Assembly (NCBI RefSeq): GCF_002234575.2
Contig: NZ_CP022464.2
Span: 3,782,001-3,846,000 of the forward strand
Direction of reading: 5' to 3'
From: Enterocloster bolteae
GTDB lineage: Bacteria > Bacillota > Clostridia > Lachnospirales > Lachnospiraceae
Length of the DNA stretch: 64,000 bases
Positions 33,318 through 41,611 of the stretch are shown one piece after another. The number at the start of each line of letters is the position of its first letter. The stretch's first letter is position 1. Made by a program: the position numbers and the translations under genes. Under the pieces are notes generated by a model, which worked only from the letters and a program-made list of their open reading frames with translations, had not been told where the DNA came from and searched no databases.

Positions 33318-33983
33318 TTATACATTTTTCGTCAGATGCTTCACAATCTTCTCCGCATCCTCCTGTTTTCCAATCACCATCAGGTGGTTATCCCCTGCTA
33401 TGACATGGTCGGCACCGGGCATGAACCTCATGTGTCCGTCCGGGTTTTTCACCGCGATAACCGATATGCCGTACAGCCGCCGGATATCGGAATCCTTTAT
33501 GCTCTTTCCCACCCACTGGGGAAGGGGCTTGATTTCATAGATGGAAATGCCGTCTGCCAGCTCCGTATAGTCAAACACATTGTTGGCGCTGTAACGCACC
33601 GCTACCTTCTCGGCCACGTCCCGGTCCGGATAAACCACCTCGTCCGCCCCGTTCTTTAGCAGCAGCCTGGCATGAATATTGCGGTTTGCCTTGCTGACAA
33701 CGTACTTTGCCCCTATCTCCTTAATCAGACTGGTAACCTCCAGACTGTTCTGAAAGTTGTTTCCGATACAGATAAAACAGATATCGAAGTTGCCGATTCC
33801 CAGGCTCTTAAGCACGGCCTCATTGGTACAGTCTCCAATCTTGGCGCTGACCACATATGGAAGGACGGGCTCCAGCTTCTCCTCTGATATGTCCACTGCC
33901 ATGATTTGATTGTCATGCTTGGCCAGGTTTTCACACAGGTGCTGGCCAAACCTTCCGATTCCGATAACAAGAATTGATTTCAT
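33318..33983 (-). CDS. ktrA: Potassium uptake regulatory subunit KtrA/TrkA type
   Basis: A 221-residue RCK protein. The N-terminal nucleotide-binding domain has ILVIGIGRFGQHL (GxGxxG) and the acidic AVDISEEKL end; the C-terminal RCK_C domain (KPLPQWVGKSIKDSDIRRLY ... GDNHLMVIGKQEDAEK) may bind c-di-AMP as in Bacillus KtrA. It gates the KtrB channel in response to ATP/ADP or NAD(H). It lies 15 nt after ktrB, in the reverse of the Bacillus ktrAB order. Ribosome site GAGAGGGG. Cytosolic ring on the membrane. Confidence 0.93.
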   Translation of the reverse strand: MKSILVIGIGRFGQHLCENLAKHDNQIMAVDISEEKLEPVLPYVVSAKIGDCTNEAVLKSLGIGNFDICFICIGNNFQNSLEVTSLIKEIGAKYVVSKANRNIHARLLLKNGADEVVYPDRDVAEKVAVRYSANNVFDYTELADGISIYEIKPLPQWVGKSIKDSDIRRLYGISVIAVKNPDGHMRFMPGADHVIAGDNHLMVIGKQEDAEKIVKHLTKNV

Positions 33984-33998
33984 CTCTAATACCCCTCT

Positions 33999-35372
33999 CT
34001 ATCCTATGGTAATCCGCTCTGCCGGCAGCTGCACATGGGGCTTGCGGTTGGACCTGGTGAATGCCAGGGCAAAGGACAAGCTTCCGATTCGTCCGCAGTA
34101 CATAAGCAGTATAATAACAATCCGGGAAAATGAATTCAGGCTTCTGGTAACTCCTGTGCTCATTCCTGAGGTGCCTATAGCGGAACATGTCTCAAAGAAC
34201 ACATCCGACATAGGCAGGTTCTGGGACACCATAATGGCTATGGTGGCTGCCAGCATCAGACCCAGGTTGATGGTCAGAATACAGGCCGACTGCCTGATGG
34301 ACTCGTCCTCCAGCCTTCTTCCGAATATCTCCACCCCGTATGTCTGGCGGATATTGGAATGGACGTAAAGCAGAAGCACTGCCAGGGTGCTGGTCTTGAT
34401 ACCGCCGGCCGTGGAGCCCGGGCTTCCTCCGATGAACATGAGGATGGCTGACAAAAACTTGCTCCCGTCTGTCAGGGCTGCCGTGTCTACATTGTTAAAT
34501 CCGGCTGTCCTGGGTGTGACCGCGCTGAAGAAACAGGCCAGAAAGGACTCAGAACCATTCATTCCCACCAGAATATTATTGCGCTCCATCAGATAAAAGA
34601 GTATGGTGCTGGTAATCAGAAGAACTGCCGTTGTAACCAGCACGATTTTGGTGTGAAGCATGTAGTGGCGGAAATCCAGCTTCTTCCTAGACAAATCGTC
34701 CCAGACAATGAATCCGATACCGCCTGTAATAATCAGGAAGGATATAGTTCCTATAACCACCCAGTCCCCCTCATAATTACAAAGAGAACTATACTGGCTG
34801 GTGTGTCCCATCAGGTCAAAGCCGGCATTACAAAAGGCCGAAACAGAATGAAATATTCCATACCAGGTACCGTGGACCAGACCGTACTCCGGAATAAACC
34901 GGCAGGCCAGTATAACAGCGCCTGCTCCCTCAAAAACAGCTGTGCCGATGATGATTTTCTTGGCCAGCTTCACCATGCCGCCAATCTGCAGGGTGTTGAC
35001 GCTTTCCTGCATAAGCCCCCGCTCTTTGAGTCCGATTTTCCTTCTCAGAACAATAGACAGGAAAATGCCGATGCTGATAAACCCCAATCCCCCCAGCTGA
35101 ATCAGCACCAGCAGCACCATCTGGCCAAACAGGCTCCACTGGGTCCAGGTATCTGCCACCACCAGCCCCGTCACGCAGGAAGCGCTGGTTGCCGTAAACA
35201 GGCAGTTGAGGAATGGCTCGCTCTGCCCGTCCCTGCTGGCTATGGGAAGCATCAGAAGCAGGCTTCCTGTCATGATAATCAGGAAAAACCCATAGGCAAT
35301 GAACTGGGTCTGTGATATATGTTTTTTTAAACGGTAATGTTTTGGTTTTTTTCCAAACAGCTTCTCATTCAT
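33999..35372 (-). CDS. ktrB: Potassium uptake membrane subunit KtrB/TrkH type
   Basis: A 457-residue membrane protein with the four M1-P-M2 repeats of the TrkH/KtrB/HKT superfamily. The pore loops contain FTATSASCVTGLVV, HSVSAFCNAGFDL, FSAVTPRTAGFNNVD and FETCSAIGTSGMSTG, each with the filter Gly (CVTG, NAGF, TAGF, GTSG). It conducts K+, probably with Na+ coupling, together with the KtrA ring. GAGGGG lies before the ATG at 35372. The 142-bp gap to znuB upstream shows a small GCGGA/TCCGC hairpin but no clear promoter, and no c-di-AMP riboswitch was recognised. Confidence 0.93.
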   Translation of the reverse strand: MNEKLFGKKPKHYRLKKHISQTQFIAYGFFLIIMTGSLLLMLPIASRDGQSEPFLNCLFTATSASCVTGLVVADTWTQWSLFGQMVLLVLIQLGGLGFISIGIFLSIVLRRKIGLKERGLMQESVNTLQIGGMVKLAKKIIIGTAVFEGAGAVILACRFIPEYGLVHGTWYGIFHSVSAFCNAGFDLMGHTSQYSSLCNYEGDWVVIGTISFLIITGGIGFIVWDDLSRKKLDFRHYMLHTKIVLVTTAVLLITSTILFYLMERNNILVGMNGSESFLACFFSAVTPRTAGFNNVDTAALTDGSKFLSAILMFIGGSPGSTAGGIKTSTLAVLLLYVHSNIRQTYGVEIFGRRLEDESIRQSACILTINLGLMLAATIAIMVSQNLPMSDVFFETCSAIGTSGMSTGVTRSLNSFSRIVIILLMYCGRIGSLSFALAFTRSNRKPHVQLPAERITIG

Positions 35373-35514
35373 GTTCCCCTCATTTTAAATCCCATAAGTT
35401 ATTTTTACCGCGGATCCCTCCGCATAAAGAGCATTTTAGCACTTTAGCCCCGGACTGTCTACTGCAAAACAGGATATAGCCAGCGGATAAAACAGCCGGC
35501 CCCGGCCGGAGGCA

Positions 35515-36336
35515 TCAGCCTCTCAGGCGGCCCAGGGACTGCCACGCCATGAACAAAAGGAAAGCGCACAGATTCACCACCACCACGCTGGCCCCGGCCG
35601 GTATGGAAAACTGGTAGGATGCCACCATGCCTGCGAAAAAGCAGGCCAGGGACAGAAGGCCCGAGGACACCATGACGCCTCCAAAGCTTTTGAATACCCG
35701 CATGGAGGAAAGGCATGGAAATATCACAAGGCTGGATATAAGCATGGCCCCCATCATCCTCATTCCCAGCACAATGGTCACTGCCGTGAGAACAGCTATA
35801 ATGATATTGTAGCGGCCCACATTGACCCCTGTTGCCTTGGCAAAATTCTCGTCAAAGGTCACTGCAAATATGCGGTTGTAGCATATTACAAACAGCCCCA
35901 GCACCACCAGGGACAGCACCACGCTGAGCCAAACATCCTCCCTGCTCATGGCCAGGATGCTTCCGAACATATAACTGCTCACATCCGTGGTCATACCCGT
36001 GGTCAGGGAAGTGACGATGATGCCTAGCGCCAGGGCGCTGGCTGATATGAGGGCAATGGCCGCATCGCTTTTAATCCGGCTGTTCTCCGTAATCCGAAGC
36101 AGGAAAAAAGCAGCCAGGACCACCACCGGAATGGATATCTTAAGGGGGGACCATCCCATGGCCAGGGCAATGGAAAGGGCCCCGAAGGACACATGGGACA
36201 AGCCGTCCCCAATCATGCTGTACCGCCTGAGCACCAGGCTCACTCCCAGCAGGGACGCGCACAGGGATACCATCATGCCGCCCGCAAGAGCCCTTACCAG
36301 AAATGGGTAGGAAAGCATTTCTCGTATCAGATTCAT
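35515..36336 (-). CDS. znuB: Metal (zinc/manganese) ABC transporter permease
   Basis: A 273-residue ABC-3 family permease with about eight hydrophobic helices. Family blocks are SLLGVSLVLRRYSMIGDGLS, HVSFGALSIALA, SDAAIALISASALALGIIV and GMRMMGAMLISSLVIFPCLS. It forms the membrane channel for Zn2+ or Mn2+ import with the ATPase encoded just upstream; the two genes overlap by 4 nt (ATGA), a clear sign of coupling. AAGGAGG is 7 nt before the ATG. The metal is inferred from the His-rich binding protein. Confidence 0.92.
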   Translation of the reverse strand: MNLIREMLSYPFLVRALAGGMMVSLCASLLGVSLVLRRYSMIGDGLSHVSFGALSIALAMGWSPLKISIPVVVLAAFFLLRITENSRIKSDAAIALISASALALGIIVTSLTTGMTTDVSSYMFGSILAMSREDVWLSVVLSLVVLGLFVICYNRIFAVTFDENFAKATGVNVGRYNIIIAVLTAVTIVLGMRMMGAMLISSLVIFPCLSSMRVFKSFGGVMVSSGLLSLACFFAGMVASYQFSIPAGASVVVVNLCAFLLFMAWQSLGRLRG

Positions 36337-37109
36337 GATTTATCCTCCTTGTGCATGTGCAGCTTCACCGTGTGGCATCCGGCTGTGGGCTTGCATCTGC
36401 CCTGTTCCTTTTCATGGAAGAAATGGCCGGCTGCCTGGCTGTTCATATAGTCGTGGGCAGGCCCGTAGAACAGGACACGCTTTTGCAGGTGAAGTATCTT
36501 ATTGGCCTCCTCCACCGCATTTCTCAGGTCATGGGACACCATGAGTATAGCCACCTTGTCCTCCCTGTTCAACCTCCGGATCATGGTGTAAAACTCCTGG
36601 ATGGCCGTGGGGTCTAACCCAGTGATGGGCTCGTCCAGTATCAGCAGGGAGCTGGTGGCGCACAGGGCCCTGGCTATAAGTACCCGCTGCTGCTGCCCGC
36701 CGGACAGCTCCCTGTAGCACTGCTTCCTGATGGGTGTGATCCCCAGCTTCTCCATGTTCCTGTCCGCAATCTCTTTTTCTTTCTTAGAATAAAACGGAAG
36801 CATTCCCCTACGGTTTAAGCAGCCGCTTAAGACCACCTCTGAGACAGTGGCAGGAAAATCCTTCTGGGCGGCCGTCTGCTGGGGCAGGTAGCCGATACCG
36901 GTCCTCTTTAGCTCATCTGCCGTTACAAGCGTTCCGCCCGTAGGCTTGATTAAGCCCAAAAGCCCCTTCATCAGTGTACTCTTGCCGGATCCGTTCTCAC
37001 CCACGATGCACAGATAATCCCCGGGGTCCACTTCCATATTTACATCGGTCACAGCATCCTGGTTATCGTATCCGAAGTCCACATGCTGGCATTGAATTAA
37101 TGGTGACAT
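36333..37109 (-). CDS. znuC: Metal ABC transporter ATP-binding protein
   Basis: A 258-residue ATPase of the zinc/manganese ABC family. It has Walker A GENGSGKST, Q loop YLPQQ, signature LSGGQQQRV, Walker B LLILDEP and H-loop VSHD. The C-terminal tail has several His/Cys (GHFFHEKEQGRCKPTAGCHT, HMHKEDKS), a possible metal-sensing tail. Ribosome site AAAAGGGG precedes the ATG. Located between the binding protein and permease genes. Confidence 0.94.
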   Translation of the reverse strand: MSPLIQCQHVDFGYDNQDAVTDVNMEVDPGDYLCIVGENGSGKSTLMKGLLGLIKPTGGTLVTADELKRTGIGYLPQQTAAQKDFPATVSEVVLSGCLNRRGMLPFYSKKEKEIADRNMEKLGITPIRKQCYRELSGGQQQRVLIARALCATSSLLILDEPITGLDPTAIQEFYTMIRRLNREDKVAILMVSHDLRNAVEEANKILHLQKRVLFYGPAHDYMNSQAAGHFFHEKEQGRCKPTAGCHTVKLHMHKEDKS

Positions 37110-37161
37110 ATTTTACCCCTTTTACAATTGGTTATTCCAGCCCGGATTATCCCGGCTCAGG

Positions 37162-38193
37162 TTATTCCAGCCCATACCGCAGGTTCTCCACATTCTGTTT
37201 CATAAGCTGGAGATAGGTGACGCCCTCGTCGAACTGCTTCCTGGTCACGTTGTGGCAGGAATGGAGAAGAAGGGGCATTGCTCCTGTTTCCTCCTGAATG
37301 ATTTCCGCTGTCCTGTGGCTGGAAAGCTCCAGGTAATAGACAGCCGGAATCCGGTCCTCCTTTACCTTGTCTATCAGATAGGCAATGGTCCTGGCGCTGG
37401 GCTCCGTGTCCCCGCTGCACCCGGAAAAGGCAGCGCGGTAGGAAAGGCCGTACTCATCCGCGAAATAGCGGAAGGGAAACTTGTCTGCCACCACAATCAT
37501 ATGGAGACGCCCCTGGTTTACCACCTGTCGGAACTGGCTGTCCAGTTCCTTAAGTTCCTTCAGGTATGCCTGGGTATTATCCTCAAAACGGCTTTTCTCC
37601 CGGGGAGCTGCCTCTGACAAGGTCTGGCTTATTATTTTTACAATGGCCCGGGCATTGACAGGGGAGGTCCATATATGCTCATCGTATTCAATGTGCATCT
37701 CAAAGCCGTCCTCATGGCGGTGTTCTTCCTCCTCCTCCATGCCTTCCACATGCTCTTCCTCCACCACGTCCACATAGTCCATCATGGTCAGAACCTTCAT
37801 GTGGCTGGTGTCCAGGGAGCCCAGCACTTTCTCCACCCACTGCTCCATCTCGCCGCCGTTGCAGATCAGCACATCGGCCTCCTGCATGGCAATCATATCA
37901 GCAGGCGTAGGTTCAAAGGAATGGCTGTCCATACCCGCGGGCACCACCAGCTTAAGCTTCACCCGGTCCCCTGCAATCTGGCGCACAAAATCATAGTAGG
38001 GAAAGATGGTGGTTACCACAAGGATGCGGTCATCCTTTCCCTCCTGGCCGGCAGCAGACGCCTTTCCTGATTCAAGCGGCCTCTGTCCGGCGGCGCATCC
38101 CCATATACTTATGACCATGACTGCGAAACCAAGCAAGGCCATAAGCCACGTAATTCCCCTGTATCTCAGGGGCATTCTATCATTCAATTCCAT
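37162..38193 (-). CDS. znuA: Metal ABC transporter substrate-binding protein (ZnuA-like)
   Basis: A 343-residue exported binding protein. The N-terminus has a hydrophobic stretch ending SIWGC (Cys33), a plausible though atypical lipoprotein site. The A-1 cluster fold shows IFPYYDFVRQIAGDRVKL, PAGMDSHSFEPTPADM and HIWTSPVNARAIV, giving His ligands. Between them residues about 145-172 form an acidic His-rich loop (EEEEEHRHEDG), typical of zinc-specific ZnuA. The start at 38193 has AAAGGA 5 nt upstream and overlaps the end of the HAD gene by 14 nt; a Met six codons later has no ribosome site. Confidence 0.92.
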   Translation of the reverse strand: MELNDRMPLRYRGITWLMALLGFAVMVISIWGCAAGQRPLESGKASAAGQEGKDDRILVVTTIFPYYDFVRQIAGDRVKLKLVVPAGMDSHSFEPTPADMIAMQEADVLICNGGEMEQWVEKVLGSLDTSHMKVLTMMDYVDVVEEEHVEGMEEEEEHRHEDGFEMHIEYDEHIWTSPVNARAIVKIISQTLSEAAPREKSRFEDNTQAYLKELKELDSQFRQVVNQGRLHMIVVADKFPFRYFADEYGLSYRAAFSGCSGDTEPSARTIAYLIDKVKEDRIPAVYYLELSSHRTAEIIQEETGAMPLLLHSCHNVTRKQFDEGVTYLQLMKQNVENLRYGLE

Positions 38194-38857
38194 TCACATC
38201 CTTTATATACTGAACAACCTGGGACGGATGGTCCGCAATAAGCGCCGGATGGAAAGCCATAAGCTCTTCCCTGGTCCTAAATCCCCAGGTCACTCCCACT
38301 GTATCCACCTTTGCATTGTCCCCGGTCTCCATGTCCGTGTTGGTATCCCCCAGATAGAGGATTTCGCTCTTTGAAAGTCCCAGTTCCTCCGCTATGGCCC
38401 ATACGCCGTCAGGGCAAGGCTTCTTCTTGATTCCCTTATCCTCCCGCTCTCCGTAGACCAGGTCAAAATACCCCTTTCCAAACACTCCCTGCACATTATC
38501 CAGTGTTCTGGGATGGGGCTTGTTGGACAGCACTGCAATGAAAATGCCCTGCGACTTTAAAAACTCCAGAAGCTCCCCGATTCCCTCGTATGCCTCCACA
38601 CGGTACATACAGCATTCCCGAAAAATGTCCTGATACCGCTCCACCGCCTCCTCATAATGGGTCAGCTCCTTATCCCCGCAGGCAATAAGGGACCGCTCCA
38701 GCAGCTTCTTATAACCGTCCCCCACATAGAGCCGGCTCTCCTCCACGCTGATTTCACGCATGTTCCAATAACTCAGGGTATCATTCACTGACTTCTGGAT
38801 GGCATAGATTGAATTCACAAGGGTCCCGTCCAGGTCGAATATACAGCATTTATACAT
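38180..38857 (-). CDS. HAD-family phosphatase (phosphoglycolate phosphatase-like)
   Basis: A 225-residue HAD hydrolase. Motif I FDLDGTLV (nucleophile Asp) is at residues 6-13, motif II AVLSNKPH in the middle, and motif III/IV LYLGDTNTDMETG near the C-terminus; a helical cap lies between I and II, as in Gph/PgmB. Substrate unknown. The start at 38857 (MYKCC) has AAAGGA about 12 nt upstream. It is the first gene of a transcript continuing into the metal importer (14-nt overlap), a link without an obvious functional reason. Confidence 0.88.
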   Translation of the reverse strand: MYKCCIFDLDGTLVNSIYAIQKSVNDTLSYWNMREISVEESRLYVGDGYKKLLERSLIACGDKELTHYEEAVERYQDIFRECCMYRVEAYEGIGELLEFLKSQGIFIAVLSNKPHPRTLDNVQGVFGKGYFDLVYGEREDKGIKKKPCPDGVWAIAEELGLSKSEILYLGDTNTDMETGDNAKVDTVGVTWGFRTREELMAFHPALIADHPSQVVQYIKDVNGIE

Positions 38858-38947
38858 TATGGTTACCATTCCTTTCCATGGCTATACGCAAATCTGTCTT
38901 GACACAACCTACATCATAGCACAGTTCCATCTGTTTTTCCACTGCAT

Positions 38948-38976
38948 TTGACACCGCACCCCTGGCATGCTATACT
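38948..38976 (+). promoter_or_regulatory. Promoter of degV gene
   Basis: TTGACA (38948-38953), 17-nt spacer, TATACT (38971-38976), 49 nt before the start codon. Confidence 0.85.
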
Positions 38977-39025
38977 TTTTTCAACACAAGACAGCTAATT
39001 TTTCCCACTTTAAAAGGAGCAAACC

Positions 39026-39916
39026 ATGACGAATTCCTATATGATTACCTGCTGTTCCACAGCCGATCTGCCGGCGTCTTATCTGACAGAGAGAGGCATC
39101 CCCTACTCCTGCTTTCATTTCCGGATGAACGGCATGGAATATGACGACGACCTGGGAAAGTCCATTCCCATTGAGGATTTTTACGAGAACATCAGGCAGG
39201 GCGCCATGCCCACCACGTCCCAGGTGAACCCGGAACAATACGAAGCCATGTTTGAGCCCATATTAAAAGAAGGAAAGGATATCATCCACATGACCCTCTC
39301 CTCCGGCATATCCGGCACCTATAATTCGGCAGTCATTGCCAGGGATGAGATGCTGGAGCGTTATCCGGACCGGCAGATTGCCGTCATTGACTCCTGCTGC
39401 GCCTCAGCGGGCTACGGACTTCTGGTGGACACGGCCTGGGAGATGATGCAGGCAGGTGCAGAATACAGGGAACTTGTATCCTGGATTGAGGAGAATAAAA
39501 AAAGGGTCCATCATTGGTTCTTCACCTCTGATTTGACCCATTTAAGACGGGGAGGACGCATCTCTGCCTCAGCTGCCTTCTTTGGCAATATGCTCAACAT
39601 ATGTCCCCTGCTGGAAGTGAATGCGGAAGGCAAACTGATTCCCCGGGACAAGTACCGGGGCAAGAAGCGCGTTATCCGGGAAATGGTGGAGCGGATGAAG
39701 GAACATGCTGAACAGGGCGATGCCTATAACGGAAAATGCTTCCTGTCCCAATCCTCCTGCCCCGAAGATGCCGAGGCAGTGGCCAGCCTGGTAGAGGAAA
39801 CTTTCCCTCATTTAAACGGAAAGGTTTTCATCGTGGATATCGGCACTGTCATCGGCTCCCATACCGGTCCCGGCACCGTATGCCTGGTTTTCTGGGGAGA
39901 CGGCAGAACCGTGTAG
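39026..39916 (+). CDS. DegV family fatty-acid-binding protein
   Basis: A 296-residue DegV (FakB-like) protein. Such proteins hold a fatty acid for phosphorylation by FakA or for transfer; no fakA is in the window. Family marks are STADLPASYLTERGIPYSCF, MPTTSQVNPEQYE, ITLSSGISGTYNSA-like MTLSSGISGTYNSA, and LTHLRRGGRIS. Ribosome site AAAAGGAG before the ATG. A consensus promoter precedes it. A second, diverged DegV gene is at 61435-62295. Monocistronic and convergent with the DUF368 gene. Confidence 0.92.
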   Translation: MTNSYMITCCSTADLPASYLTERGIPYSCFHFRMNGMEYDDDLGKSIPIEDFYENIRQGAMPTTSQVNPEQYEAMFEPILKEGKDIIHMTLSSGISGTYNSAVIARDEMLERYPDRQIAVIDSCCASAGYGLLVDTAWEMMQAGAEYRELVSWIEENKKRVHHWFFTSDLTHLRRGGRISASAAFFGNMLNICPLLEVNAEGKLIPRDKYRGKKRVIREMVERMKEHAEQGDAYNGKCFLSQSSCPEDAEAVASLVEETFPHLNGKVFIVDIGTVIGSHTGPGTVCLVFWGDGRTV

Positions 39917-39966
39917 AGTGTGTCTGAAAACTGCTTTCTGACGCGCCCCGGCCGCGCTCCGGCCCT

Positions 39967-40785
39967 TTAGGTTCTCTGTTCTTTCATGGACATCACATAC
40001 AGAGCCGCAAAACCCGCAGCTCCGGCTATAAGGGCCGCTGCCAGATCCGCGCCTGTTGGGATACCTGGAAAAAGTTCCGGCAGGGAACCGAACATGAATC
40101 CCAGGATAATCAGATAGGTGGGCTGGGGATGACGGGACATCAGCCGCTCCAGCACCTTGGTGGTCAGGAAAATGCCGCCCAGCACGCCGGCTCCCAGCGG
40201 TATCAGGGGAAGGATATGAAAGGAGCTGATGTTTCCTATAATGGTTTCATAGATTCCCAGCATATAGAGCATCTGAGACACGCTGATTCCGGGCAGGACC
40301 AGCCCCACCGCAATGATGAATCCCCCAGCCAGCTGAAGGAGCAGGGCCGCGGGCCCGAAACTTCCGTCCGGTGTAAAAAGTCCGGAGGGAATCAGCGCCA
40401 GAAGCACCACCCCCAGGATGCCTATGGCAGGATAGGCCACCGCTCCCAGGTCCAGTTTTTTCACGCCTGCCTCCCTGTATATCATGGGAACACCTCCTGC
40501 CACCGCTCCCAGGAAGAAAAACCGGAGCGGAACATCGGCCCTGGTTGTGAACAGGTAGCTGATAAAGCGCGAAAACAGCACCATTCCGGTTCCTGCCCCC
40601 AGGACGAATTTGAGCAGGAAGGCCATGCTTCCTGCAGGTTCCTTGAAAAAGGAGCTGATGGATGAAATGAGTCTGTCATAAACCCCCATAATCATGGCCA
40701 TGGACCCTCCGCTTACTCCGGGCACCGTCATGGTCCCCCCTATCCACATTCCTTTTAAAATGATTTTCACATTATCTCGATTCAC
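39967..40785 (-). CDS. DUF368 membrane protein, polyprenyl-phosphate translocase family
   Basis: A 272-residue membrane protein with about eight hydrophobic helices. It opens with GMWIGGTMTVPGVSGGSMAM, the DUF368 hallmark, which recurs in a second half as FIIAVGLVLPGISVSQMLYM. The family (PopT) is reported to recycle undecaprenyl phosphate across the membrane for wall synthesis. AAAGGAG lies 12 nt before the ATG. No clear terminator is visible in the 50-nt convergent gap to degV. Confidence 0.9.
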   Translation of the reverse strand: MNRDNVKIILKGMWIGGTMTVPGVSGGSMAMIMGVYDRLISSISSFFKEPAGSMAFLLKFVLGAGTGMVLFSRFISYLFTTRADVPLRFFFLGAVAGGVPMIYREAGVKKLDLGAVAYPAIGILGVVLLALIPSGLFTPDGSFGPAALLLQLAGGFIIAVGLVLPGISVSQMLYMLGIYETIIGNISSFHILPLIPLGAGVLGGIFLTTKVLERLMSRHPQPTYLIILGFMFGSLPELFPGIPTGADLAAALIAGAAGFAALYVMSMKEQRT

Positions 40786-40905
40786 TGGAAATACTCCTTT
40801 TCACCTTCTGTGACCTTACTGCACGCGCGTCCCTTCCGGAACAACAGTAACGATATTCTACCCCATGCAGCCGGAAAAGTGAATTAATTTTCTGTATATA
40901 TTTAT

Positions 40906-40990
40906 GTCCGGGTACGGCTTATTATTGCCCCGGACATGAAAATAATCCCGGAGGGCAGGCAGTTCTGCCTTTCTCCGGGATTTATTTTTG
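40906..40990 (-). terminator. Double hairpin terminator after the tiny Cys protein gene
   Basis: A strong stem ATCCCGGAG/CTCCGGGAT (40945-40953 with 40973-40981) with an inner GGCAG/CTGCC, followed by U-rich sequence on both strands; a second stem GTCCGGG/CCCGGAC (40906-40912 with 40929-40935) follows. The rest of the 40786-41063 gap is AT-rich and shows no gene. Confidence 0.75.
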
Positions 40991-41063
40991 AGGAATATGA
41001 TTATGTGATAATGAAACGGAATATGGATCCGATGTATTTAATTAATGTATTTAATCAATACGC

Positions 41064-41279
41064 TTAATTAACACCGCACTGGGAATTTCCAGGCATCATG
41101 CCGACTCCCATCTGTGACAGCATGGAATTCAGGTCCTGTCCGCCCTTCTGGTACTGTACTGCCTGGGGACAATTTCCCGTATTGTAAAGTGCTGCGTTGC
41201 AGTCATTTATATTTGCCATATTAGTGCCGCATGCAGAACCCAGCATTGCAGCAAGTGCCATAGATGAAACTGATAACAT
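41064..41279 (-). CDS. Tiny Cys-containing protein of unknown function
   Basis: A 71-residue reading frame with its own promoter (TTGCAA, 17 nt, TGTAAT), a ribosome site (GAGGA, 6-7 nt before ATG) and a terminator, so it is probably a real gene. The N-terminus is hydrophobic without a basic start (MLSVSSMALAAMLGSACG), and Cys residues fall at 17, 27, 37 and 68; the first three are exactly 10 residues apart, and CGTN at the start is echoed by CGVN at the end. It may be exported or membrane-associated. I do not recognise a family. A WalR-like box overlaps its promoter. Confidence 0.6.
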   Translation of the reverse strand: MLSVSSMALAAMLGSACGTNMANINDCNAALYNTGNCPQAVQYQKGGQDLNSMLSQMGVGMMPGNSQCGVN

Positions 41280-41308
41280 AGTATGTCCTCGCTTTCTTTC
41301 TTACAGAT

Positions 41309-41337
41309 ATTACAAATCTGTTACATTTCTGTTGCAA
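41309..41337 (-). promoter_or_regulatory. Promoter of tiny Cys protein with overlapping WalR-like box
   Basis: Minus strand TTGCAA (41332-41337), 17-nt spacer, TGTAAT (41309-41314). A perfect WalR-type box TGTAAC-AGATT-TGTAAT occupies 41309-41325, its second half being the -10 itself, a position that suggests repression. Confidence 0.55.
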
Positions 41338-41611
41338 AACTATATTATCACATATTAGGAGTCCTGTGTCTGGGAGTTATTGGAAAAACAACGACTTTTG
41401 TCTTTTTTTGCGGATTTTTCATGTTCTTTGGTAATATTTCCCCAATATCCCTCATATATTATCAGTATTATGTAATTGACGCAAACAAAAAAATACGCAT
41501 GATACCAGCGCCGGTTTTACTTATAACTGCTGCATGCCTGCTGTACAGCGGACAGGCCAGTCAGGTACGGGCATGGCAATCACGATTAAGACAGGGGTTG
41601 TATATTATACT
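41338..41611. other. Gap before the diguanylate cyclase gene
   Basis: About 270 bp, AT-rich in its left half. I see no convincing gene; a possible weak promoter is TTGACG at 41476-41481 with a poor -10. A GACGCAAA string occurs but the rest of a c-di-GMP riboswitch is absent. Confidence 0.4.

Noticed and set aside
35373..35514. c-di-AMP (ydaO-type) riboswitch before ktrB
   Set aside because: The gap is only 142 bp and none of the conserved ydaO blocks was seen.
41470..41560. Possible c-di-GMP riboswitch before the diguanylate cyclase (GACGCAAA)
   Set aside because: The remaining conserved helices and GCC/GGC partners are missing.
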